DNA of 64,000 bases from Gyrodactylus bullatarudis (lineage: Eukaryota; Platyhelminthes; Monogenea; Gyrodactylidea; Gyrodactylidae): positions 248,001 through 312,000 of the forward strand of contig SSNU01000061.1 in the NCBI GenBank assembly GCA_012064415.1. Reading direction: 5' to 3'. The position numbers and the translations under genes were made by a program. Of the stretch, positions 26,346-37,374 are shown one piece after another. The notes below the pieces were generated by a model. The model saw only the letters and a program-made list of their open reading frames with translations. It was not told the DNA's origin and did not search any database. Position 1 is the first letter of the stretch. Each line of letters opens with the position of its first letter.

Positions 26346-27395
26346 TCAACTCTCACAAGATATAGGACGAACAATTTGAGGTGAAATACTCTTCTTGCTT
26401 CTTCGCCGCCTTTTTTTACTCTTTTTCTGATTTTGACTTTGTTCAAGAGGAAAGAAAATTTTTACATTTTCATTCGAAATTCTAGATTTCATTGTCTCAT
26501 GAAATCTGGCTGCTGATTCTAGTTCCCAAGTACGATCTGATCGCAAAATATTCGCTGCAGTTTCGTATGTTCTGAGTTGGTGAATTTTTGTAACAGGTTT
26601 ATCACTGTGAATATTCTTGAAGAAATGAACACGCGATACTTTTGGTTCACTGATATTCAATCGATATACAGAATTCCATTTCTCATTTACACTAGCCAAA
26701 TGAAAATTATTCTTGATTACAATTCCAGCTGGATATTGAATGTTGACAGAGAATTTGATGAAAGAATTTGGATAGATTAGATGGTTTTGAATAACTCTTG
26801 GTGACTTTATTTTTGAATCATCTTCACTATTATCTTCATCATCATCAGAATAAAACCTCGAGAATCCGGGATAAAAAAGATTCAGCTTTCTACTTGGAGT
26901 CTGCTTGGAATAAAATAAAAGTTCCAAAATTTCTCTACCATGAACTGGGCAGCATTCTTTCGGCTTCTTCTTTTCTTCGCCCACGTGAAGAGGAAATTTA
27001 AACAAAGTAAAATCTTGACAGTTGATTTGTAAATTTATTGAACTAAAATTATCGAAAGATGTAGACTTCTGCACAGCTTTCATTCCATTAAGAAAAGCCT
27101 TACAGAGTCTTGATAAAGAGTGGAAGATAAGAATCCTCGATGAAATTTCACTTGATTTCATATCATACAAGACAAGTCGATGATAGTGAAATCGAAGTCT
27201 ACATTTTGTGCACCTTAAAAGACGAAATAAGTCTCTGTGATCCTCAGGAGTGAGCAAGCCTCCTCTCTTTTCCGGGCCAAAGTTGGCTATATTTCCGTAA
27301 ATGTACTTTGTATTTTGCATAAGTTCTATATTTATCTTTGATATTTGACATAAATTATTAAATTGCCGGGTTTTCCTCGGAAGATTTATGCACAT
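26346..27395 (-). CDS. Unknown intronless protein with Cys pairs and basic tail
   Basis: Uninterrupted 349-codon frame starting with ATG at 27395 (a second Met in the same frame about 25 residues on is an alternative start). I do not recognise the family. The N-terminal half has a CTKC pair and, later, ECCPVHG, which could bind a metal. The middle has an acidic Asp/Glu run (DDDEDNSEDD). The part around HQLRTYETAANILRSD to ARFHETMKSR looks helical and evolutionarily constrained. The C-terminus is very basic (KKSKKRRRRSKKS), suggesting nuclear or nucleic-acid-associated location. There is no signal peptide or membrane segment. It is divergently transcribed from phosphomevalonate kinase with only 79 bp between start codons. 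Confidence 0.75.
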   Translation of the reverse strand: MCINLPRKTRQFNNLCQISKINIELMQNTKYIYGNIANFGPEKRGGLLTPEDHRDLFRLLRCTKCRLRFHYHRLVLYDMKSSEISSRILIFHSLSRLCKAFLNGMKAVQKSTSFDNFSSINLQINCQDFTLFKFPLHVGEEKKKPKECCPVHGREILELLFYSKQTPSRKLNLFYPGFSRFYSDDDEDNSEDDSKIKSPRVIQNHLIYPNSFIKFSVNIQYPAGIVIKNNFHLASVNEKWNSVYRLNISEPKVSRVHFFKNIHSDKPVTKIHQLRTYETAANILRSDRTWELESAARFHETMKSRISNENVKIFFPLEQSQNQKKSKKRRRRSKKSISPQIVRPISCES

Positions 27396-27474
27396 ACAAT
27401 AAATATATAAAAAGTCAAGTATAATATTTCAGTTAAACAATACTGTTTTCTAAATACTCTTTTGTTGTTTATTG
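27396..27474. promoter_or_regulatory. Head-to-head promoter, unknown protein / PMVK
   Basis: Only 79 bp separate the two opposing start codons, so both 5' UTRs and the core promoter elements must lie in or overlap this stretch or within the coding regions. No TATA box or other element stands out with confidence. Confidence 0.5.
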
Positions 27475-28062
27475 ATGCAAAATTTACAAATAATTGGGAT
27501 TTCGGGAAAAAGAAAAACCGGCAAGGATTATTTCACTAAATGTTTTTCAGAATGGCTAATCAAAAATAATATCAAAAATGATACGTATCATGTATCGTAT
27601 GCAATCAAAAAAGGATTCGCCCATTCGAATAATCTTTCATTAGATGATCTGATGTCTAGTTCTCCTCTCAAAGAACAATACAGATTAGCGATGATAAACT
27701 ATGCGGAAAAATATCGCCTTAAGGATCCTGGATATTTTATGAAGGTATTATTGAATAGTTTGGATCAAAACAAATCTCAATTAATCATAATTCCAGATTT
27801 GAGACGCCAAGGTGACTTGCTTGAACTTTTTAACTGCGTTAAAAACTTATTCCTTATTAGATTAAATGCTTCAAATGAAATCAGAATTCATAGAGGATTT
27901 CAATTCACGAGTAATATTGATGATCATCCTTCAGAATGTGATCTGGATTTATTCGATCAATGGGATTTGGTTATTGAAAATGACAAGAATAGCGAAGAAA
28001 TATTTTCAGACTTAAATTTATCTGAATATTATTCTAAAATAAAAAATAAATTATCTCTTTAA
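27475..28062 (+). CDS. PMVK: Phosphomevalonate kinase, animal type
   Basis: Phosphorylates mevalonate-5-phosphate to the diphosphate in the mevalonate/isoprenoid pathway. Intronless, 195 residues (human 192). The frame is open upstream to a TTG, but the ATG at 27475 fits the family. Family hallmarks seen: the nucleotide-binding loop SGKRKTGKD near residue 12, LKEQYR, an RLKDPGYF block (family QADPGFF), the IPDLRRQGDL block (family SDTRRVSD), and RGFQFTSNIDDHPSECDLD (family RGWVFTPGVDDAESECGLD) followed by WDLVIEN. All catalytically implicated basic residues in these blocks appear present. It converges on glycerol kinase with 52 bp between stop codons. Confidence 0.95.
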   Translation: MQNLQIIGISGKRKTGKDYFTKCFSEWLIKNNIKNDTYHVSYAIKKGFAHSNNLSLDDLMSSSPLKEQYRLAMINYAEKYRLKDPGYFMKVLLNSLDQNKSQLIIIPDLRRQGDLLELFNCVKNLFLIRLNASNEIRIHRGFQFTSNIDDHPSECDLDLFDQWDLVIENDKNSEEIFSDLNLSEYYSKIKNKLSL

Positions 28063-28114
28063 TCATAAGATAGTATCAATTTCTGTCTTTTTTCCTGAAT
28101 TTCAATTTTTCTGA

Positions 28115-29966
28115 CTAGGTGATCTTTTTGGCTACCAATCCTCCGATCAACATTCCTCCGAAACCAAATATCAGACAATTGAGCCAAGATCTTGTATTAG
28201 GACAATCGACCTGGGTTAAATCAAGACAGCAACAAGGTAAGAGATCTTTGTATGGCTTCCAACCTAAACTTCTTGTTACAGCTCCCTTCCAACGTTCAAT
28301 TAGTTTAATTCTATCTTCTTCTGATATCGTGGGATTTTTTGTTTTCATTATTGCAGCATCCCTGGCTCTGCAAAGGCCAGATGGATCTAACTTTAATCCA
28401 ATACATGCCATAATCGCTGCACCAATCGCAGTCATTCTCTCCATCTCTGATGCAATAACTTCAATGCCTTTAGATAATTTTTTAGAAAAGATTAGGAATG
28501 TTTTTTTTTAATGCATACCAATAATATCAGCAAGGCTTTGAAGAAGGACATCACTCTGGGATAAGCCACCGTCTACTACCAGAGTATTAGGCCTTTCTTT
28601 CTTGAGATCAGTGGCTATTGCTATCATTTCTTGTGTTTGATACGCACAAGCTCGCAGTCCAGCAAGAAGAAAGTCTTCTCTGTCACAATTTTCTTCCATT
28701 CCAATCATTAGGCTTCTTGCGTCTTCTCTCCAATGAGGACATAATAGACCAGTGAAAGCAGGTACAAAATATAGCTCATCGCAATCTGTTCTGTTGAGTT
28801 CTTTTAAACGATTATACGCTTTTGATGCACCTAATTCATAACTCTCAACATCTTCGGCTAATCCCATTTTTTCCCTAAGCCAGTCAACACCAGAACCAGC
28901 TGATGATACAGCTCCCTGTAGAATAATTTAAATTTTATTTACCTCGATTGCGTACGAAGTTTTATTTTCGTTTATTTTGTATGCTACTGTTGTAACCATC
29001 CCTTTGGTAGATATCAAAGGTTTATTTCCAATATTCCATAGTAAAAAAGCTCCAGTTCCGAATGTAACTTTTAACTTATCATCACATTCTCCCGAGATTT
29101 TCCATGTATGCCCTATTAAAGCGGCTTGTTGATCGCCTATAAGACTGCCAATAAATACACATCTCATCAACGTTTCATCATCTGTTATCGGGCCGATTTC
29201 TTGTGCTGTCAGGACAATTTTAGGCAAGATTTTCTTAGGAATTTCAAAAAAGCTTATCTCAATAAATTAATTTCCTTACTCTAGCATCTTATCGTCCCAT
29301 TCACAAGTATGAAGGTTCATGAGAAGTGTTCGACTCGCATTAGTAGGGTCAGTTACAAATCTTTTACCCTGAGTTAACTTCCATATGATAAAGCTATCCA
29401 TAGTTCCAATGCAAAGTCTATCTTTTAACAAAGCATCATTAACTGCGTCTACGTTGTCAAGAAGCCATCGTATTTTGAATGCTGAGAAATAACTATTCAA
29501 AGGAAGACCAGTTTTATGCTGGAAATAAGAAAAAGACTAACCATAAAAGCTGTTATTTTTTTCCCTGGAGCTTTACAAATATATTTATCGACTAAATCAT
29601 GAGTTCGAGTATCGCTCCATACTATAGCTTGATACAAGGGTTCTCCGGTTATATTATCCCAAGCAATCGTGGTTTCTCTTTGATTTGCTATTCCTAACCC
29701 AGCAATATCCTACAGAAATAAGTTAAAGAATTAAATAGTACAGGGAGTTGATAATTTCCTTTGTTAAAAAGCTGGTCTGCACATTCTCTCATACATTCAA
29801 CAATTGATGAATAGATAACATTACCATCTTGTTCTAACCAGCCTGAATTAATTGAATTTCTTTCTATTTTAATTTGGTGCTGGGCTTCTACTTCTCCGGT
29901 TTTCAAATTAAAATAATATAATTTAGTTGAAGATGTTCCTTGATCAAGCGCACCGATTAGAGACAT
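28115..29966 (-). CDS. GK: Glycerol kinase with hydrophobic C-terminal tail
   Basis: ATP-dependent phosphorylation of glycerol to glycerol-3-phosphate. Six exons on the minus strand: 29966-29742, 29709-29542, 29518-29280, 29252-28943, 28915-28519 and 28467-28115. The introns are 32, 23, 27, 27 and 51 bp. The spliced product is 563 residues (human about 559). Motifs in order: [11 protein letters not shown] at the N-terminus, the NQRETT and [13 protein letters not shown] block, [52 protein letters not shown], and [13 protein letters not shown]. The last exon ends in a hydrophobic stretch ([18 protein letters not shown]) like the membrane-anchoring tail of outer-mitochondrial GK isoforms. Every intron breaks the frame, so all must be removed; all have GT and AG ends. 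Confidence 0.95.
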
Positions 29967-30567
29967 TATCAAATAGGTTCTGAAATTGTTACTAATGAAC
30001 CTCTTTTATCAAAACAAAAATTTTACTTCAGTAGTCAAGGTTTTGTTGGAATTGACCAATCACGGCGTTAAAAAAACTGTCAAATTGATTTGGTTTTGAA
30101 TTCTGGACTTTTATAACTAGCTATCTAGTCTAACATTATTAAATTAAATTAACGGATGACATGGATCTTATCGATTTTATTGATAAGAAGCTATTAGTTA
30201 AAGCTAGTTCTGGAACTAGTTTTCAGAGACGGTTGAAAAAGTTTATATTTTCTTGAAAAATGTATTTTAATGAAAATCTATATGGATAAACAGCAGACTT
30301 ATCTTGAATATTTGAAGTACGTGATGTTTTTTAAACATCTATAATAATTTTGGCAGCCGTGAATCGAGCAGAGGTGGAATGTATGTATTTTTAGATAATA
30401 AAAATAATAGACATGAATCTTATCAAAAAAATAATATGCTTTAATAGCTGAAGTTTGTTAACGAAAAAAATCAACAAATCGTGTTGATTATCTTAGTAAA
30501 AAATTCTTTTAGTGACTATTTAATAATAATGTTTGGAATAGAATGGGAAAATTAAAAATTGAATAAT
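29967..30567. other. Intergenic between glycerol kinase 5' end and FXR 3' end
   Basis: About 600 bp between two minus-strand genes. It must contain the glycerol kinase promoter. A short plus-strand frame from ATG at 30162 is discussed among rejected items; nothing else seen. Confidence 0.4.
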
Positions 30568-32384
30568 CTATCTTGAACTCTTGTCATTGTTCATGCGATT
30601 ACGATTGACATTGTTGGGTGCATCACCAGATCCGCGTTCATCTTTTGTTTTCAAATTACGGAGTCCTTTCGTAATATCAGAAACATCGTTGTGATTGTCT
30701 TGCTTCCTAATATTTGGTCTTTTGTCAAACTCTTTCCTCTCAGTCATATGATGATTGTTATCAGCTATATTCCTTTTAGATTTCAACTCTCGATTATCAA
30801 CTGAATTATGGTTATCCCGTCGATTATCTTGTTTATCTCGCCTGTCATTGTAGTCTCGTTTATCTTCCCGATTTTCTCGTCTTTCAGCGTGATTTTCATG
30901 ACGAACATTGTGCCTATGTTCAGTGTGATCATACTTGTCCTCTCTTGGCTTCATTCCATTAATAAGCTGAAACTGTTCAAGCTTATTGATTGAACAGATA
31001 CTTTCGACTTGAATCTGTAGCATTATTTTGGCATTTTGAACGGTCTCGCGAGTTCCAGTAATAATGAATGCACCGTATTTTTCATTTGGAAGTTTTTTCT
31101 CTTCAAAAGCAACACCATTGTCTGTCACATTAGAGAATATAGATGAGTTAACCTCTTCGTTACTATTTTCTATGTCTTCGTCATGAAAGATGGCGACTAC
31201 TTTAGTTTTATCAATGATATTAGATATGTTTTTTGTCTGTTTACCAATAAGACGACCAGTGAATTGGTAAGGAAATGCGAATAATAGCTTGATATATTCT
31301 AATTTGGCCCTAGCTTGAAGAGCAGCTTCTTTAGTTTCAGCATGTATTGTAACTAGGGTAGGTTTCTCGGCATTTTCGAAAAATTCAATAATAGTTGGAT
31401 CATTTACAAAGACATTGATGACTCCAGGGATTTTTCTAGCATCATTAATGTTGGATCCTTTGTAGCCAATACAAAATTTGACAACTGAACGAAGAACCTC
31501 AAAAGTTTCAGTAACACCTTCAGTTTCAAGTTTAGGTACAGTAACAGGGTGGAGGAATCGAGATTTCTTGCTAAGGATATTCATTTTCATGGCAAGACTT
31601 TGCCAATTGTTTTCAATAGTTAGTTCAATTTGAGAAAGGACTTGAGTTGAAGTGCAGTAAAATTTGACTGATATAGGAGAATAGTTAGAATTCGCCACTT
31701 TTTCCCCAACAATTATACGGAAGAATACAGGTTTGTCAAAGTGTTTAACAAATGTTCTGTACGCACAAGGATAACGGCCAATTGTCGCAACATAACCAGG
31801 AACTTTGATAGTAGTTTCTTTAAAGTCTTGCAGATAAATTCCATACTCTAAATTTGACAGGCAACGGATATTTTTACGATCAACAATCTGTTGGCTCTTC
31901 GAAAGTTGTTCATAGATAACCATTGTTTCTTGACTGGAATCTGCAGAGGGCTTGTTAGGTAATAGCTTGACAGAACATGAGTTCATATCGAATGCAACAA
32001 TTCTACATTTCCACCATGCTGGGAATGTTATTGAATCATTAGACATATTTATGGGTGTTTCTTCATAAAGATTAAGACTTGCAGCTTCGGAGGGGTTGAT
32101 AAAGCATTCAAAGTCTAAGTCGACGGAAATATTGCTAAATTGATAAAATAAATAAATGGTTTTACCTCGGAGGGGATTGATCAGGTGCGAAACGAATGTC
32201 TTGAAGTTTGATGAATGCACGAGAATTTCTGAAACAAGATAAATATAAAAGAACCTACTCTCGGAAGCAAACATGACATCCAGATTCTTGAAGATCTTCT
32301 GGGAAAGCCTGGTGGTATAATAATAAATAATAAGCTTACAGTTAAGGCTTGACCATAAAGGCCTTTGACTTCTATCGAACTCAT
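30568..32384 (-). CDS. FMR1: FMR1/FXR family RNA-binding protein
   Basis: Single protostome-type member of the FMRP/FXR family, which binds mRNA and polysomes and represses translation. Four exons: 32384-32340, 32308-32259, 32228-32166 and 32134-30568, with introns of 31, 30 and 31 bp; 574 residues. The N-terminus (MSSIEVKGLYGQALTAF) matches the first Tudor/Agenet repeat, and FPAWWKCRIV matches the second. KH1 is clear: SVVKFCIGYKGSNI followed by ARKIPGV with an intact GYKG loop. KH2 follows (FTGRLIGKQTKNISNIIDKT), but its GxxG loop reads GKQT, lacking the last Gly. The tail is not RGG-rich; it is a long Arg/Asp/His/Asn-rich low-complexity region (repeats like RRENREDKRDYNDRRD). Gene-symbol use is family level. 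Confidence 0.9.
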
Positions 32385-32518
32385 AGTAGGCAAGTGAGTG
32401 GTTGCTAGATCTCAAATAATTTTTATATTGATATAACTAAACAAATGGTCGAATAAAAGGAAGTTTCATTTGTTTAATCAAAACAAACATTTAAAGTATA
32501 TTCGGAATAAAATTAAAA
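32385..32518. promoter_or_regulatory. Bidirectional promoter, FXR / sorting nexin
   Basis: 134 bp separate the opposing start codons of the FXR gene and the sorting nexin gene. Both promoters and 5' UTRs must share this AT-rich interval. I see no convincing TATA or initiator. Confidence 0.5.
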
Positions 32519-35500
32519 ATGGTAAGGTTTACTAGAATTTACTTTTGTCAAGGATGGTGAAGACCTGTTTTCTGATAAGAACACTAAAGAAAATGTTAGT
32601 ATCGGGGGCGAATCAGCTCCAGTAAAGATTGAAAAGAAAAAAATAACCATAGAAGAAAAGTTTGACGAAAGACTCGACGTAGAAATATCTGAAGCAACTA
32701 ATGATAAAGACAAACTCATTTTTGTAATCGAAACTAAGGTATATTTTGATACATAAAGATAAATTTTCTAGACTGATATGAAAGAGTTCAATAAAAATAA
32801 TCTGTCTGTCCATCGGTTGCACGAAGATTTCATTTGGCTTCATGACCAGTTTTGCCAAAAACCTGAATATTTTGGATTTATCGTAAATTTAATTATATGA
32901 TAATTAATTTTAGATTCCTTCACCTCCATCCAAGCCTGATTTTGAATCATCAAAGACTAAGCTCCATAAATTAAGTAACAGCGACGGTGTTTTGACCAAA
33001 GAAGAACATGATAAATTAAAAACAAGCATTGAAGAGTAATCATAATTATAATGCATATTTATTTCTTCAGGGAATATCTAGGGCTATTCAAAAAGACAGT
33101 TTACATTCATGAATTATTTTTGAAGAAAATTGCAAACCATAAAAGTCTCAGAAAGGATTATAATTTTAAAGTATTCCTTGAATTCGAAGGACCTCTGAAT
33201 ATAAGATTAAAAAATTCTTTTGAAAAGGTAAATGAGTTATTTCTTGTGATACTATTTCAAAATGAAATTGACCTTTAATCTTGAAAATTCAAATTTTATT
33301 CCATTCATTAAATCAATACTTTTTTCTCTCGTATTTAGGCTTCAAATTATTTGAAAAATCTCACTCAAGTCGCTGACGAAATATTACTACCTGCCGAGAT
33401 GAAAAATGAGTCAAAATACTTTTTAAACGAAAAGGTAAACTAAAATTTATTTGGATCGATTTTTTTAATCAGAAAACTTTTCATAATGTACAGTTTAATA
33501 AACCAGAAAAAGTATGTTCAACTTTAAGTACAAGTAGATTAGTATTGATAGTTATCATTTCTCAATAATCTCACTTGAAACATTACTATAACACTTTGAC
33601 TTAGTGTTTATCTTAACTATTATCGAACACACTGTTTTAACAAAATAGTTTTTAGAAAAATAATCTATGCAATAATTATCCTTAAGAATCAAAAAAATGT
33701 TCCTGGTTCCTGACTAGTTCTACGGATATAGAATACTGAAACTATCCGGATTAGAATCTTCAATAATCACTTTTATCATTGATAGATAAAAAATTGGTTA
33801 AAATTAAACTTCCTCAACCTAAAAAATAATTTAAATTACGTAAAATACGCATTAAATAAGAGGAATTCCAAATTGAGCCAGTATTTTTTGAGCAAGTATG
33901 AATAAGTGATCTTAATTTTGTGCTTCTCGACTTTGTTAAAATGCATTCTTTCATCCACAAAATATCTTTCTAAATGTTTGAGCATTGATTAAAGATAAAT
34001 ATTTTTTTTGCTATTCATATATTTGAGTCACAAAAAGACAACTCTAATTCATGATTCATATATTACAAAGTTAAAAAAAATATTTTTAACTTGATAGATT
34101 AAAAACTGAAATACAATACAAAAATATTCTTAATTCTTCTTTCAACTTTAGCTTGTCCTAGAGAATTATTATCAGAAAATCAAGGCAGCAGCAAGTCAAT
34201 CAGATAGTGTCGTGCGAAATCGTAGGAATTATTGTCAGGCTCAAATGCAATCAGAGGTCTTGTTAACAATGATAAATGAAGCACCTCCAGCATCTCAACA
34301 TAAGACCGCTTCCAATGGTACTTTTGAGTGAGTTGTCATGAAAATCCTAAATTCATCAAGGAACAATTAAAGTACTTTATCAGTAAAGCTAATGCAAAAG
34401 AATAAAAACTCTGTTTTTGTTAGTTGCCATTAGAACAGAAACTCGGCGGGCATATTCCTTGAAAAAATGGCAACGATTTTATCTGAAATATATGATGTGT
34501 ATTGAGAATGTGTTCGCAAAAATAGCGAATTTCTTCGGTTATCAGAAAGCTCAGATAAGAAAGGATAAAGTTCATATTGAAATTCCCATCATAATATCCT
34601 AAATAGCGAAATTACTGCCCTAGTTATTATTACTGTTATATTACTTGACCTGAGCCAATGCATTAAAATTCTTTACCGTTTGTGATTTAAATGTCTTTAA
34701 ACTGTAGTTGGTCAGTGGGAAAACTATCAAGTTGAGATTCTTCTTTAGAACTGGTGAAATCCATAGGTAAATTTGGAAAATTCAGATACAAATGGACTAA
34801 TCCATGATCAAGTAGAGTGAATTAGACTGAATCTATTTGAAGATGATTTTGAAACAAAGTGGTACAATTTATAATTCATGTCTTAGACAATATCAAATCA
34901 ATTTGTATTTGACATTTTATCATTAAAAATAATTTCATCTTTTTCAGTGAAGACTATTCCAAGACCATCAAGCTATTCGGAATTCTTGGTAACTACTTTT
35001 CTCAGGCACAAGTAAGAAATTCATTAGAAAAATAATTTCATATTAATCTCAGCGCTCTACTTGAATTTCAATATGAATATTCCAAGTTCTAAATGAAATA
35101 CAACTGATTGTGATTCAACGCATTCAGTTTAGGTTTGCTTTTCTTGTATATCCCGACCGTGAATCTTATGAATGCTCGTATGTAGACATTGAATTTGACG
35201 ATGCGTCATCTTATAATCAATAAAACTCCAAAAACTCCTACCTATCTCACTTTGGTTAGATTATTGTACGAGTCTCCCTTACCAGAAACTCAACTAATTC
35301 CAGAATGTTTTAGTGATAGGAACTGAATTTAAAATGAAAATCTTCTCCTCTACTTTGATTAGATCCATGTTACATTGAATCCTAAATAAAATACAAACTT
35401 TATTCATTAGAAATGTGAATCGAAAATTGCAACAGATGATGACTTCAAATTGGTCGATTGCTTGAAATATTCAGCAAAGGACACTGACGCAGCTAGACGC

Positions 35501-37374
35501 TTGTTCAATATGAGGAATAAGCTCATCGTTGATTTGAGTAATGCCAAGAAAAATCTTGATAACGCTAAGGCCAAAGGCAGAGATATTCAACTTGCTATAA
35601 ATAATCAGGAACTTTGCAGCAAAAAGTTGGAAGAATTCTGTACTATTTCTAAAGAAGGTAGTTTTTTTTCAATATTTTATATTATTCAAATTAATTAATT
35701 ACGAAAAGACTTTTCATTTTTATTATTGATATTAACTAAATCTCTTCGATTATCAATGAGCAATACTAAGCTACTTATGTCAACCTCATTTAGATTGATT
35801 AGGACGATCAGAAAAAAGCAACGAGTTCACAAAAAATAGAATTTCTATTCTGAAAAATAGTAAATTTTAGCAAAATTGAAATTCAAAAATAGCAACAAAT
35901 AGAAATACCCCAAATCCACCTCTTTAACCCTTTCGGTGCCGATGGACATATATGTCCATTTTCCAATTTTCTTGAACCTTCATAACTCTACCAGTTTGAT
36001 AGGTTTCTGGATCAATTAAAGTTTAAATTGAAGCCCAAAATGTGAACTTGCATTAGTAATATTTTTGGCCAAATAACTTGGTATTTTCATGGCTAAATTT
36101 TGGTTTTTATAAAAATTGTGAAATAGTCTCGGCACCGAAAGGGTTAAAAAGTCACTTCTTCAATAATAACTATTATAATTATGATTATCCAATAATATTC
36201 AAGTTTAATCAAAAATTTTCTTCGTTCCTATAGACAACGTGAGCAGGGTTCAACTGGTTCGAAATTTTATTATTAGGTTATCTAAGAGATTTGGTTTCGT
36301 TTACAGACAATGATTTTAACATGGATTAGAAAGGATCTATGTTTGGTATTGTTTACAATGTTTGGTGAGCAATTTAAGAAGCTAAAAATAGCAAAATTAT
36401 TTAAGAAACTAAAATAGACACAAGTATGCTTTACATCATTTTAATCAGATTCCTATGCTTATTGACGTACGAAAAATAGCACTAGAATGAGCAATCTAAG
36501 CTTCTTTAAACACAAAATATTGCTAAATAAGGTTTGTTAGGAAGAATAGAAGTTTTAATTCGTATTACTATGACAACTAATCAATTATTCTTTCTCAGAA
36601 ATTGACAAATACAAATTGGAACGTTCGAATTTCTTCAGGAAGAGCCTCATCGAATTAGCAGAACTGCACAAAAACAATCACAAAGTAACTAACGATATTT
36701 CTCAAATTAAACTTGTTCCCAACAATATTCTTATTTGAGCAGTTTATTCTTAACTAGAGTCTAGATTATGTCACCAAAGACTCGATTTTGATTGTTAGAT
36801 AGAAATGTACCATGAAACATGGTTCATGAGAACCTATTAATGAAAAACGTTCAAAATTCTCTATAGTTAAAGTAGGTTTGGCGTATGTAAAAACAAAAAT
36901 GTATTTATGAAAAAAATCTCTGACGATTTTTTGGTAACCGAATTAGTAACCTATTTGAGAAAAATATTTTGGTAAAACTTGGGAGCATTTCAAACTTTGG
37001 GTTGGTGTGATTATTTCATTTATTTTAAAACCACTTATCACTACTTGAATCCGAGATCAGCTCAAATTGACGGTTCTTCCAAATTCGAATAGCGAGATTT
37101 TGTTTCTTTGTCTAATGGTGATTCTGAAAAGTAACGTTTGATCTCTCTCATACCTTGGAATAAGCAGAAATTTTCAACTCTACGCTTAGAAAAGTGGAAA
37201 TATCGCGCCAACCCGAAATTTAAAATGTCTCCTATCTTTCTTTCAAAATTGTAATCAAATTGCACAGATTTATGTACTGAATTGTTATATATTCTCCAGA
37301 ATTATCAAGATATTGCAAAAGCCATGTTGACTGAAATTAACGAGCTGGATTCCAATGTGCTTCGGTCCAAATGA
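32519..37374 (+). CDS. SNX6: SNX5/SNX6-type sorting nexin (PX-BAR)
   Basis: Retromer-associated membrane-remodelling protein of endosomes. Eleven exons give 440 residues: 32519-32521 (only the ATG), 32553-32738, 32772-32882, 32914-33035, 33071-33227, 33339-33434, 34152-34327, 34948-35011, 35411-35657, 36599-36684 and 37300-37374. Introns are 31, 33, 31, 35, 111, 717, 620, 399, 941 and 615 bp. The PX domain has LHEDFIWLHDQF and PSPPSKPDF followed by LTKEEHDKL and FKKTVYIHELFLKKIANH, all closely paralleling SNX5/6, including the family's insert in the PX domain. The rest is the coiled BAR domain, with LKYSAKDTDAARRLF, KNLDNAKAKGRDI and FRKSLIELAELH. The single-codon first exon is inferred, because the frame upstream of 32553 is closed by a stop. 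Intron 9 contains a complete piggyBac-type MITE. Confidence 0.9.
35924..36147 (+). mobile_element. piggyBac-type MITE, complete copy
   Basis: 224 bp including flanking TTAA on both sides. Perfect 15-bp terminal inverted repeats: CCCTTTCGGTGCCGA at the left, TCGGCACCGAAAGGG at the right. An internal palindrome GGACATATATGTCC lies next to the left terminus. No coding capacity. It lies in intron 9 of the sorting nexin gene. The TTAA target and CCC/GGG termini identify the superfamily. Confidence 0.92.

Noticed and set aside
28119..28511. 130-codon plus-strand frame antisense to glycerol kinase
   Set aside because: Mirror of the conserved last glycerol kinase exons; no independent support.
30162..30436. 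Possible small plus-strand gene starting ATG at 30162, with LIDFIDKKLLVK resembling the start of LSM1 and later frames joined by a 40-bp intron
   Set aside because: Only the first dozen residues resemble an LSM protein; I could not join the pieces through consistent GT-AG introns without stops, and the Sm2 motif is missing.
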